This document shows, piece by piece, positions 6,887-13,787 of a stretch of 21,474 nucleotides of DNA. Every line of letters starts with the position of its first letter. The first letter of the stretch is position 1. The notes beneath the pieces are model-generated. The model made no database searches. It saw only the letters and a program-made list of their open reading frames with translations, and was not told where the DNA came from. A program made the translations under genes and the position numbers. Origin of the DNA: CAVYPR01 sp052145775 (GTDB taxonomy: Bacteria; Actinomycetota; Acidimicrobiia; Acidimicrobiales; RAAP-2); contig JBKQNY010000211.1 of the NCBI GenBank assembly GCA_052145775.1, forward strand, positions 1-21,474. Direction: 5' to 3'.

Positions 6887-7471
6887 GTGCGGCCCTACGA
6901 AGTCATGGTCATCTTCGACACCGGCACCGAGCCGCCGGCCATCCAGGCGGTGGTCGACCGGCTGCTCGAGACCGTGCGGACCTCCGGCGGGACCCCCGGA
7001 GCGGTGGACCGCTGGGGGCGGCGCCCCTTCGCCTACGAGGTGAAGCACCGGCGCGAGGGCTACTACGTCCTGGTCGAGTTCTCCGGCGAGGTCCAGACGG
7101 TCAACGACCTCGACCGCATGCTGTCGCTGGCCGACGAGGTTCTGCGCCACAAGGTGATCCGTCTGCCCGAGAAGGCCCTGCGACGGGTGGGGTCGGGGAC
7201 GGCCGGGGGCAAGGGGAGCCGCGGCGCCCCCCCGCCACCGCCGCCATTGCCCGAGCGTCCGTCGCCCGAGGCCGCCGCGGCGCCGGCGGAGCCCGAGCCC
7301 CCGACGGAGCGGGCACCTGCGCCCGAACCGGCTGCCGTCGCCGACGGTTCCGAGGAGGGTGCCGAGGTGGAGGTCGTCGCCGAGGTCGTCGTCGAGGAGC
7401 CGGCCGAGGCGCCGGCCGAGAGCGACACCCCGCCGGCCGCCGAGGCCGTGTCCGACCTGGCCGAGGCCTAG
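6887..7471 (+). CDS. rpsF: 30S ribosomal protein S6 with long acidic C-terminal tail
   Basis: S6 binds S18 and 16S rRNA in the platform of the 30S subunit. The core (residues 1 to about 97) reads MRPYEVMVIFDTG at the start, WGRRPFAYEVKHRREGYYVLVEF in the middle and VLRHKVIRLPEKA at its end, a complete S6 fold. The protein continues for about 97 more residues, first Pro/Gly-rich (seven prolines in GAPPPPPPLPE) and then Glu/Ala/Val/Pro-rich, ending in SDLAEA. Typical bacterial S6 has about 95-100 residues in total, so the length is doubled. GTG at 6887 is chosen because the family N-terminus begins there and GGAGGGAGGTG lies just upstream. It heads the operon rpsF-ssb-rpsR-rplI. Confidence 0.95.
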   Translation: MRPYEVMVIFDTGTEPPAIQAVVDRLLETVRTSGGTPGAVDRWGRRPFAYEVKHRREGYYVLVEFSGEVQTVNDLDRMLSLADEVLRHKVIRLPEKALRRVGSGTAGGKGSRGAPPPPPPLPERPSPEAAAAPAEPEPPTERAPAPEPAAVADGSEEGAEVEVVAEVVVEEPAEAPAESDTPPAAEAVSDLAEA

Positions 7472-7502
7472 GGACCGCGGTCGAGGAACGAGGAGGAGCA
7501 CC

Positions 7503-7976
7503 ATGCCCGACAACAGCGTGACCCTGGTGGGCAACATCACCCGGGACCCCGAGCTGCGGTTCACCAACACCGGCCAGCCCACCGCCAGCTTCGGCCTGGC
7601 CGTGAACCGCCGCTGGCAGAACCGCCAGACCCAGGAGTGGGAGGAGGCCACCAGCTTCTTCACAGTGGTCTGCTGGCGAGAGATGGCCGAGAACGTGAGC
7701 GAGAGCCTGAGCCGCGGGGCCCGGGTGGTCGTCACCGGCCGCCTCGAGCAGCGCAGCTGGGAGACCCCCGACGGCGATCGGCGCTCCAAGGTCGAGGTCA
7801 CCGCCGACGAGGTGGGGCCGTCGCTGCGCTGGGCCCCCGCCCTGGTTACCAAAAACGCGCGGCGGGGGCCCGCCGGCGGGGGGGGCGGGGGCCGACAGGC
7901 ACCGGCACCGCCGCCCCGCGCTGAGGAGCAGCCCGCCGCCGCCGGTGGCTACGGATTCGACGAGGAGCCCTTCTGA
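7503..7976 (+). CDS. ssb: Single-stranded DNA-binding protein
   Basis: SSB coats single-stranded DNA during replication, repair and recombination and recruits partners through its C-terminal tip. The 157-aa protein has an OB fold at about residues 1-110, from NSVTLVGNITRDPELRFT through FFTVVCWREMAENV and RVVVTGRLEQRSWET. A Gly/Pro/Ala-rich linker then leads to the acidic tip DEEPF, equivalent to the usual DDDIPF. The ATG at 7503 follows AGGAGG (7491-7496) by 6 nt. The stop codon overlaps the rpsR start by one base (TGATG), indicating translational coupling. It is the essential housekeeping SSB by position between the S6 and S18 genes. Confidence 0.97.
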   Translation: MPDNSVTLVGNITRDPELRFTNTGQPTASFGLAVNRRWQNRQTQEWEEATSFFTVVCWREMAENVSESLSRGARVVVTGRLEQRSWETPDGDRRSKVEVTADEVGPSLRWAPALVTKNARRGPAGGGGGGRQAPAPPPRAEEQPAAAGGYGFDEEPF

Positions 7977-8524
7977 TGGCGAGGAACAACTACCGGGGCG
8001 GGACCACCACCCGCCGCGCCCCCAAGGACCTGGGCCGCCGGGTCAAGAAGAAGCCGTGCGCCATGTGCCGCGACGGCGTGGAGTGGGTCGACTACAAGGA
8101 CCTCCCCGTGCTGCGCAAGTACATGAGCGACCGGGGCAAGATCCGCTCCCGCCGGGTGACCGGCAACTGCGCCCAGCACCAGCGGGACATCGCCCAGGCC
8201 ATCAAGCTCGCCCGCGAGCTGGTCCTGCTGCCGTACACGCAGCGGACGGTGACCGAGAAGCCGAGCGGCCGCGGCGGACGCGACCGCGGCGACCGGGGTG
8301 ACCGCGGCGACCGGGGTGACCGCGGTGACCGGGGCGACCGACCGATGGGCCCGCGCGGCGACCGTGCCGACCGGCCACCGCGGCCGGCCGAGGCGGCGGC
8401 ACCGGCGGCGAGTGCCGCGGCCGAACCGGCCGCAGAGGCCGCCGAGCCCGCTGAGGTGGTCGAGATCGTCGAGGTCGAGGCTGTGCCGGCCGCCGAGGCA
8501 GTGGTTGCGGAGGGAGAGGGCTGA
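7976..8524 (+). CDS. rpsR: 30S ribosomal protein S18 (zinc-type) with Gly-Asp-Arg repeats and acidic tail
   Basis: S18 pairs with S6 on the 30S platform. Residues 1 to about 92 form the core: a basic start, then KKKPCAMC with Cys28 and Cys31, VDYKDLPVLRKYMSDRGKI, and NCAQHQR with Cys65 and His68. This cysteine set marks the zinc-containing C+ form of actinobacterial S18; the zinc-free paralogue elsewhere is under Zur control. Usual length is about 75-90 residues, but this protein has 182. The extra part begins with about seven Asp-Arg/Gly-Asp-Arg repeats (about 102-123) and then turns into an Ala/Glu/Pro/Val tail ending in EGEG. The start overlaps the ssb stop and the stop overlaps the rplI start, both as TGATG. 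Confidence 0.95.
   Translation: MARNNYRGGTTTRRAPKDLGRRVKKKPCAMCRDGVEWVDYKDLPVLRKYMSDRGKIRSRRVTGNCAQHQRDIAQAIKLARELVLLPYTQRTVTEKPSGRGGRDRGDRGDRGDRGDRGDRGDRPMGPRGDRADRPPRPAEAAAPAASAAAEPAAEAAEPAEVVEIVEVEAVPAAEAVVAEGEG
8281..8340 (+). repeat. 9/18-bp tandem repeat inside rpsR
   Basis: Codons for Gly-Asp-Arg are repeated in tandem. GGC/GGT and CGC/CGG alternate to give an 18-bp higher-order unit (GACCGCGGCGACCGGGGT). The near-identity at DNA level suggests recent slippage expansion. It keeps the reading frame and has no spacers, so it is not a CRISPR. Confidence 0.85.
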
Positions 8525-8976
8525 TGAAGGTGCTGCTCCGCAGCGACGTGGACGGCGTGGGCCGCCGCGGCGACATCGTCGAGGTGGCCGGCGGGTTCGC
8601 CCGCAACTTCCTGCTGCCCCAGGGCCGGGCGCTTGTGGCCACCGAGGGCGTCCAGGCCCAGGCCGACGCCATGCGCAAGAGCCGCGACCTGCGCGAGGCG
8701 AAGGACCGCGAGACCGCTCAGGCCCAGGCCACCCTGCTCGCCGGGGCGGTGTTGCGGGTCGAGGCCCGGGCTGGGAAGGCCGGCCGGCTCTTTGGCTCGG
8801 TCAGCGCGGCCGACGTGGCCGAGGCGGTGCACGCCCAGAAGGGCGTCGAGCTCAACCGCCACCACGTGGTCCTGGCCGAGCCGATCAAGGAGATCGGCAC
8901 CTACCAGGTGCCCCTCGAGCTCTTCACCGAGGTGTCGGCCGTCGTCACGGTCGAGGTGGTGGCCGCCGGGGAGTAG
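8524..8976 (+). CDS. rplI: 50S ribosomal protein L9
   Basis: L9 binds 23S rRNA near the L1 stalk and reaches toward the 30S subunit; it helps keep the reading frame. The 150-aa protein shows the N-terminal domain MKVLLRSDVDGVGRRGDIVEVAGGFARNFLLPQG. The long connecting helix (about 50-78) and a C-terminal domain with LFGSVSAADVAEAV and PIKEIGTYQVPLELF follow. Normal length, no tail, in contrast to S6 and S18 of the same operon. The ATG overlaps the rpsR stop by one base, so translation is probably coupled. It is the last gene before a 223-bp gap leading to dnaB. Confidence 0.97.
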   Translation: MKVLLRSDVDGVGRRGDIVEVAGGFARNFLLPQGRALVATEGVQAQADAMRKSRDLREAKDRETAQAQATLLAGAVLRVEARAGKAGRLFGSVSAADVAEAVHAQKGVELNRHHVVLAEPIKEIGTYQVPLELFTEVSAVVTVEVVAAGE

Positions 8977-9032
8977 GCGGGCCGGACCGCCTCCCGGGTG
9001 TCCACCAGGTCGTCACACCCACCGGCCACCAT

Positions 9033-9055
9033 GGGCGGATGGTCCCCGTCCGCCC
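9033..9055 (+). terminator. Possible hairpin terminator after rplI
   Basis: GGGCGGA (9033-9039) pairs perfectly with TCCGCCC (9049-9055) across a 9-nt loop, 57 bp after the rplI stop. There is no U tract, as is common in high-GC actinobacteria, so function is uncertain. Confidence 0.35.
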
Positions 9056-9087
9056 CACCGACGACCCCGCATGGATCTCCCCACCCC

Positions 9088-9103
9088 GTGGACGGCCGTC
9101 CAC
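9088..9103. repeat. 16-bp perfect palindrome upstream of dnaB
   Basis: GTGGACGGCCGTCCAC is a perfect palindrome, 3 bp before a consensus DnaA box. Each arm contains GTCCAC, the core of the actinobacterial DnaA box TTGTCCACA. It may be an operator or a paired low-affinity DnaA site. Confidence 0.55.
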
Positions 9104-9106
9104 TGT

Positions 9107-9115
9107 TTATCCACA
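9107..9115 (+). promoter_or_regulatory. Consensus DnaA box upstream of dnaB
   Basis: TTATCCACA is an exact match to the high-affinity DnaA box. It lies 84 bp before the dnaB start in the rplI-dnaB gap, an AT-richer pocket. It could link dnaB expression to DnaA level or titrate DnaA near the origin. Binding is untested. Confidence 0.6.
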
Positions 9116-9176
9116 GACGCCATCAGGGGTTTTCCCGTAGGAATCCCCAGCTTGCGCCCCTTCCTTTTCACAGCCC

Positions 9177-9191
9177 ACTTACCGCAAGGTA
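9177..9191 (+). promoter_or_regulatory. Small hairpin in dnaB leader
   Basis: CUUACC-GCAA-GGUAG can form a five-pair stem (one G-U pair) closed by a GNRA-type tetraloop, ending 8 nt before the dnaB ATG. It overlaps the only weak Shine-Dalgarno-like sequence (AAGG), so it could reduce initiation. Confidence 0.25.
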
Positions 9192-9199
9192 GCTAGACC

Positions 9200-10585
9200 A
9201 TGGTGCAGGCCTTCGACGACGCACGACCCCGCCACCTCCGGGCCGCGTCACCGACGTCGGGCCCCCGGGTCCCCCCGCACAACCTCGAGGCCGAGGAGTC
9301 CCTACTCGGGTCGATGCTGCTCTCGGCCGACGCCACGGCGGCGGCCATCGAGATCTGCGCACCCGCCGACTTCTACAAGCCGGCCCACGGCCACATCTTC
9401 GAGGCCATCGTCTCCCTCTACCAGCGCGGCCAGCCGGTCGACGCCGTCACCGTCACCGACGAGCTGCGGCGCGCCACACTGCTCGAGGTGATCGGCGACC
9501 CGACGATCCTCGTCTCGCTGCAGGTCAACACCCCGTCGGTGGCCAACGCCGAGCACTACGCACGCATCGTCGAGGAGCACTCCCTCCTGCGCCGCCTGGT
9601 CGGGGTGGCCGGGGAGATCGCCGAACTCGGCTACTCGGTCCCCGACGACGTGACGGCGGCGGTCGACGACGCCGAGCGGATGGTCTTCGACCTCTCCCAC
9701 CGCCGGACCACCGAGTCGGTCGAGGCGCTGCGCGACCTGATCGGGCCGAGCCTCGACCGGATCGAGGAGCTGGCCTCCCACGGCGGCCGGATCACCGGCC
9801 TGCCCACCGGCTACACCGACCTCGACGAGATCCTGGCCGGCCTGCAGCCGGCCAGCCTCACGATCGTGGGCGCCCGCCCGGCCATGGGCAAGACCAGCTT
9901 CGCCCTGGGGATCCTGGCCCACGTGGGGACCGTGCTCCGCAAGCCGGCGCTCCTGTTCTCTCTGGAGATGGGCCATCTTGAGCTCACCCAGCGGATGCTC
10001 GCCTCCGAGGCCCGGGTGGACGCCCAGCGGATGCGCACCGGCCACCTCCTCGACCCGGACTGGGCCAAGGTGGGGACGGCGGTCAGTCGCCTCAGCGACT
10101 CCACCATCTTCATCGACGACAACCCGAACCTGACGGTGATGGACATCCGGGCCCGGGCCCGCCGGCTCAAAAAGAGCCAGGGCGACCTCGGCCTGGTGGT
10201 CGTCGACTACCTGCAGCTCATGACCGGGCGTTCGCGGGCCGAGAATCGACAGGTCGAGGTGGCCGAGATCAGCCGGGGGCTCAAGATCCTGGCCCGGGAG
10301 CTCGAGTGCCCGGTGGTGGCGCTCTCCCAGCTGTCCCGGGGCCTCGAGGCGCGCCAGGACAAGCGACCGATGCTGTCGGACCTACGTGAGTCGGGCTCTT
10401 TGGAGCAGGATGCGGACGTCGTCGTATTCATCTTCCGCGAGGAGCAGTACGACGCCGACACGCCGATCGACCGGCGAGGCATGGCCGAGATCATCGTGGC
10501 CAAGCACCGCAACGGCCCCACCGGCTCGGCCCATCTCGTCTTCTTGAACCAGTACGCGCGCTTCGACAACCTGAAGGCCGTCTGA
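9200..10585 (+). CDS. dnaB: Replicative DNA helicase
   Basis: DnaB is the hexameric 5'-3' helicase that unwinds DNA at the replication fork. The 461-aa protein has the N-terminal all-helical domain (about 25-130: PPHNLEAEESLLGSML, FYKPAHGHIFEAI). A linker follows, then the RecA-type motor with Walker A GARPAMGKTS (224-233), Walker B LVVVDYLQLM and the downstream ALSQLSRGLEARQDKRPMLSDLR. The sensor region REEQYD and the terminal NQYARF are present. Length is normal and no intein interrupts the P-loop or other usual insertion sites, unlike dnaB of many mycobacteria. The ATG at 9200 has only a weak ribosome binding site. It follows the rplI operon as in other actinobacteria. Confidence 0.97.
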   Translation: MVQAFDDARPRHLRAASPTSGPRVPPHNLEAEESLLGSMLLSADATAAAIEICAPADFYKPAHGHIFEAIVSLYQRGQPVDAVTVTDELRRATLLEVIGDPTILVSLQVNTPSVANAEHYARIVEEHSLLRRLVGVAGEIAELGYSVPDDVTAAVDDAERMVFDLSHRRTTESVEALRDLIGPSLDRIEELASHGGRITGLPTGYTDLDEILAGLQPASLTIVGARPAMGKTSFALGILAHVGTVLRKPALLFSLEMGHLELTQRMLASEARVDAQRMRTGHLLDPDWAKVGTAVSRLSDSTIFIDDNPNLTVMDIRARARRLKKSQGDLGLVVVDYLQLMTGRSRAENRQVEVAEISRGLKILARELECPVVALSQLSRGLEARQDKRPMLSDLRESGSLEQDADVVVFIFREEQYDADTPIDRRGMAEIIVAKHRNGPTGSAHLVFLNQYARFDNLKAV

Positions 10586-10590
10586 CCCGT

Positions 10591-10621
10591 CGCCGGCGGG
10601 CCATGGGCGCATCCGCCGGCG
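10591..10621 (+). terminator. Hairpin terminator after dnaB
   Basis: CGCCGGCGG (10591-10599) pairs perfectly with CCGCCGGCG (10613-10621) across a 13-nt loop, starting 6 bp after the dnaB stop. The strong 9-bp stem lacks a U tract, which is usual for actinobacterial terminators. Confidence 0.55.
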
Positions 10622-10688
10622 TGCCGCGCGAGGATCGCGTGAGCAACCGCCCCCGATGGTGGCGGGATGGCGACGAGGAGGCGACGCC

Positions 10689-11102
10689 GTGTCCGACAAC
10701 CTGAGGATGCTCGGCAAGTACAGCGCGGCGATGGGGTCGGGCGACACCGAGGCGGTCTACGAGTTCTTCTCGCCCGACTTCTGCAGCCACGTGACCGAGC
10801 GGGTGAGCCCCGGAAGGGTGGGGGAGGACGTCCGGGGCGAGGAGCAGCGCTGGTGGAGCCAGGCACGCGCCGCGTTCCCCGATATGACCTTCACCGTGGA
10901 CCTCTTGATCGAGAGCGGCGAACTCGTGGTCTCGAACTGGACGGTGCGGGGCACCCACACCGGCGAGCCCTTCTACGACGTCCCGGCCTCGGGGGAGCCC
11001 GTCACCATCAACGGCACCGCCATCCTGCGCATCCGGGACGGCCCTATCACCGAGCACTGGGGCGGACCCCACTGCCAGGAGGGCCTCGGCCTCATCCGCT
11101 GA
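10689..11102 (+). CDS. SnoaL-like / ester cyclase family protein
   Basis: This 137-aa protein has an NTF2-like fold. The N-terminal helix region LRMLGKYSAAMGSGDTEAVYEFFSPDFCSH, then AAFPDMTFTVDLLIESGELVVSNWTVRGTHTG and the closing ITEHWGG follow the SnoaL/ester cyclase pattern. Relatives range from polyketide cyclases to hydrolases and isomerases with varied substrates, so the reaction cannot be named. The GTG at 10689 is preferred over an in-frame start at 10656 because GAGGAGG (10675-10681) lies 7 nt upstream. It is a single gene between the dnaB terminator and the convergent Old Yellow Enzyme gene, whose 3' end it overlaps by 11 bp. Confidence 0.8.
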   Translation: MSDNLRMLGKYSAAMGSGDTEAVYEFFSPDFCSHVTERVSPGRVGEDVRGEEQRWWSQARAAFPDMTFTVDLLIESGELVVSNWTVRGTHTGEPFYDVPASGEPVTINGTAILRIRDGPITEHWGGPHCQEGLGLIR

Positions 11103-12291
11103 CCTCGGGACCGGGCGCCCCGTCCGGATCGCCCTGCACCAGGACGCAACGGGTGCCGCGGTAGATGGTGGGCATGCACTTGTTGCAGTGGATGCAGAGG
11201 GAGTCGGTGGCCGTGCCGGCCTCCATCCTCCCCACCAGGTCCGGCTCGCGCAAGAGGGCCCTGGCCATGGCCACGAAGGCGAATCCCTCGTCGAGGGCCC
11301 GCTCGACCGTGTCCAGCCGGCTGATCCCCCCCAGCAGGATGAGCGGCATGGCCAGGGCGTCGCGGAACTGGCGGGCGTAGGGGAGGAAGAACGCCTCCTC
11401 GAACGGGTACTCGGGAAGGAACCGGCGCCCGACGAACCGGAAGCCCAGCCGTGCCGCCGGCGGGAGGGTGGCCGCGAACTCCTTCAACGGCGCCTCGCCC
11501 CGGAACAGGTACATCGGGTTGGAGAGGGAGCTCCCCCCGGTCAGCTCGAGCGCGTCGAGGTGGCCGTCGTGCTCGAGCATCCGGCCCACCTCGACGCTCT
11601 CGTCGAGCCACAGCCCGCCGGGGACCCCGTCGGCCATGTTGAGCTTGGCCGTCACCGCCACCCGGTGACCGACGGCCTCGCGCACGGCGGCGACGACCTG
11701 GCGGGCGAAGCGCGCCCGGTTCTCCAGGCTCCCCCCGAACCGGTCCGTCCGGTGGTTGAGCTTGGGGCTCAAGAAGGCGCTCAGCAGGTAGTTGTGGCCG
11801 AGGTGGAGCTCGACGCTGTCGAAGCCGGCGTCGGCGACCATGCGCGCCCCGCGGGCGAAGTCCCCGGTCACCCGCTCGATCTCGGGCTCGGTGATGGCCC
11901 GCGAGACCGTGCCCATCGGGCTCAGCCGCCGGCTGGGGGCGAGCGCCGGGGCCCGGTTGGAGCGCGGGTTGGCCACCGGGCCGGCGTGGCCCAGCTGGGC
12001 GGCGACCGCGGCCCCGGTCGCATGGACCGCCTCGGTCAGCCGGGAGAGGCCCTCGAGCGCCTCTGTGCGCAGGTGGATGCAGTGGCGGTCGGTCCGCCCC
12101 TCGGGCGAGACGGCCAGGTAGGCCACGGTGGTCATGGCCGCGCCGCCCCGGCCGACCCTCGTGTGGAAGTCGATCAGGGCGTCGGTGACCAGGCCCTTGG
12201 GGACCACCCCCTCGAAGGTGGCGGCCTTGATGATCCGGTTGCGCAGGGTGAGCGGCCCGAGGACGGCCGGGGCGAAGACCTCCGACGTCAT
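11092..12291 (-). CDS. NADH:flavin oxidoreductase (Old Yellow Enzyme family) with Fe-S cysteine motif
   Basis: The 399-aa protein is one FMN-binding TIM barrel. Motifs are FAPAVLGPLTLRNRII (6-21), AAQLGHAG (97-104), ELHLGHNYLLSAFLSP (161-176, with the active-site His163 and His166), the hallmark RTDRFGGSLENRARF (181-195) and LLGGISR (319-325). Near the end CIHCNKC with Cys366, 369 and 372, plus Cys382, gives the 4Fe-4S spacing of 2,4-dienoyl-CoA reductase and trimethylamine dehydrogenase relatives. The C-terminal FAD/NAD(P)H domains of those enzymes are missing, so electrons must come from a partner or directly to FMN. The ATG overlaps the upstream monooxygenase stop as ATGA. Reduction of an enone or enoyl-type double bond is the likely reaction; the substrate is unknown. 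Confidence 0.9.
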   Translation of the reverse strand: MTSEVFAPAVLGPLTLRNRIIKAATFEGVVPKGLVTDALIDFHTRVGRGGAAMTTVAYLAVSPEGRTDRHCIHLRTEALEGLSRLTEAVHATGAAVAAQLGHAGPVANPRSNRAPALAPSRRLSPMGTVSRAITEPEIERVTGDFARGARMVADAGFDSVELHLGHNYLLSAFLSPKLNHRTDRFGGSLENRARFARQVVAAVREAVGHRVAVTAKLNMADGVPGGLWLDESVEVGRMLEHDGHLDALELTGGSSLSNPMYLFRGEAPLKEFAATLPPAARLGFRFVGRRFLPEYPFEEAFFLPYARQFRDALAMPLILLGGISRLDTVERALDEGFAFVAMARALLREPDLVGRMEAGTATDSLCIHCNKCMPTIYRGTRCVLVQGDPDGAPGPEVSG

Positions 12292-13787
12292 CTCGGCACC
12301 GCGCGGCGCTGCGCCGTGACCTCGAAGTCGGCCGGGTCGAAGCACCGCACCGCCTCCGCGTACCAGCCGGCGGTGTGGGGGAGCTGGGTGACGATCTCCC
12401 CCTGGGGGGAGTGGAAGTAGGTGGCGCAGCCGCGCCACACCGTGGTGGCCAGGGCGCGCTCGAGCTCGTCGAGGTAGCGGCCCATGGCCACCCCGGTCAC
12501 CTCCACGCTGGCCAGATCCCGGTCGCGCATGGCCTCCATCGCCCCGGCCACGAACCCGGCCTGGGCCTCGAGCACGAGCAGGATCGAGTTGCCCCCCTGG
12601 TTGGTGTTCGGGCCGTAGAGGAAGAAGAGGTTGGGGAAGCCCGGGACCGCCATCCCGTGGAAGGCGCGGGGCACGCCGGCCCAGTGGTCGCGCAGCGTCA
12701 CCCCGCCGCGGCCGGTGACCTCGAGGCCGAGCAGGTAGTCGGCCGCCCGGAACCCGGTGCAGAGCACGATCGTGTCGCACGGCCGCTCCCGGCCGTCGAC
12801 GGTGCGCACGCCTTCGGCCGTGATGCGCTCGATGGCGGTGGTCACCAGCTCCACGTCGTCGCGCTGGACGGCCGGGTAGAAGTCGCTCGAGATGAGGACC
12901 CGCTTGCAGCCGAACGGGTAGTCGGGGGTGAGCCTCGAGCGCAGCTCGGGGTCGGGCACCTTGCGCTCGAGGTAGCTGGCGGCCAGGCCGCCCAGCATGG
13001 CGGCCGAAGGGTCGTCGACCACGAAGGCGGGGCTCTGCTCGAAGAACTGGTAGATCTCCTCGCGGTGGCGGGCCAGGAGGTCGGGGTCCGAGGCGAACGC
13101 CTCCTTCTCCTGTGCGGTGAAGGCCCGGTCGATGCGGGGCACCACCCACGCCGGGCTGCGTTGGTAGAGGTCGACGTGGGCGGTCCGCTCGGCGATGGCC
13201 GGGACCACCTGGACGGCGCTGGCCCCGGTGCCGATCACCGCCACCCGTTCTGTCGAGATGTCGTGGCCGTGGTCCCAGCGGGCCGAGTGGAAGACGGTGC
13301 CCGAGAACTCCGCCAGCCCGGCGAGGTCGGGGACGAAGGGGGTGTGGAAGAGCCCGACAGCCGAGACCAGCACCCGGGACCGCCACCGCCGCCCGGTGCG
13401 GTCGGCCACCTCCCAGACGGCGCGGTCTTCGTCCCAGGCCGCGGCCACCACCTCGGTGTCGTCGCGGACCTTGCGCCGGACGTCGAGGCGGTCGTAGCAG
13501 TCCTCCGCGTAAGCGAGGATCTCGGGCTGGGTGGCGTAGGTGCGCGACCAGTACGGGTTCGGGGCGAAGGAGAGGCTGTAGAGGTGGGAGGGGACGTCGC
13601 AGGCCGCCCCGGGGTAGGTGTTGGCCCGCCAGGTGCCGCCGACGCCGTCGCCGCGCTCGAGGATGACCACGTCGTCCACCCCGATCCCGGCCAGACGGTG
13701 GGCCACCACCAGCCCGCCGAACCCGGCGCCGACGACGGTGACCTCGTGCTCTTCGGCCGCGCCGGTGGCCGCACCCACGCCGGTCAC
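12288..13787 (-). CDS. Flavin-dependent monooxygenase, Baeyer-Villiger type
   Basis: The 499-aa protein carries two dinucleotide-binding motifs: GAGFGG (20-25) for FAD and GTGASA (186-191) for NADPH. Between them is FSGTVFHSARW (161-171), which fits the Baeyer-Villiger fingerprint FxGxxxHxxxW. GGTWRANTYPGAACDVPSHLYS is also characteristic, as is GPNTNQGGNS near the C-terminus. Such enzymes insert oxygen next to a ketone to form an ester or lactone; relatives act on hydroxyacetophenone, cyclic ketones and steroids. The GTG at 13787 overlaps the VOC stop as GTGA, and the stop overlaps the next gene as ATGA, so the three genes form a coupled operon. A second GTG at 13778 is possible. The substrate cannot be read from sequence. 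Confidence 0.9.
   Translation of the reverse strand: MTGVGAATGAAEEHEVTVVGAGFGGLVVAHRLAGIGVDDVVILERGDGVGGTWRANTYPGAACDVPSHLYSLSFAPNPYWSRTYATQPEILAYAEDCYDRLDVRRKVRDDTEVVAAAWDEDRAVWEVADRTGRRWRSRVLVSAVGLFHTPFVPDLAGLAEFSGTVFHSARWDHGHDISTERVAVIGTGASAVQVVPAIAERTAHVDLYQRSPAWVVPRIDRAFTAQEKEAFASDPDLLARHREEIYQFFEQSPAFVVDDPSAAMLGGLAASYLERKVPDPELRSRLTPDYPFGCKRVLISSDFYPAVQRDDVELVTTAIERITAEGVRTVDGRERPCDTIVLCTGFRAADYLLGLEVTGRGGVTLRDHWAGVPRAFHGMAVPGFPNLFFLYGPNTNQGGNSILLVLEAQAGFVAGAMEAMRDRDLASVEVTGVAMGRYLDELERALATTVWRGCATYFHSPQGEIVTQLPHTAGWYAEAVRCFDPADFEVTAQRRAVPR

Noticed and set aside
6092..7852. A 586-codon minus-strand frame spanning panB, rpsF and ssb
   Set aside because: It crosses three well-recognised plus-strand genes and shows only low-complexity shadow sequence.
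8281..8340. Repeat array considered as CRISPR
   Set aside because: Short contiguous in-frame units with no spacers, inside rpsR.
9200..10585. Intein in dnaB
   Set aside because: Motor motifs are uninterrupted and the length is that of an ordinary DnaB.
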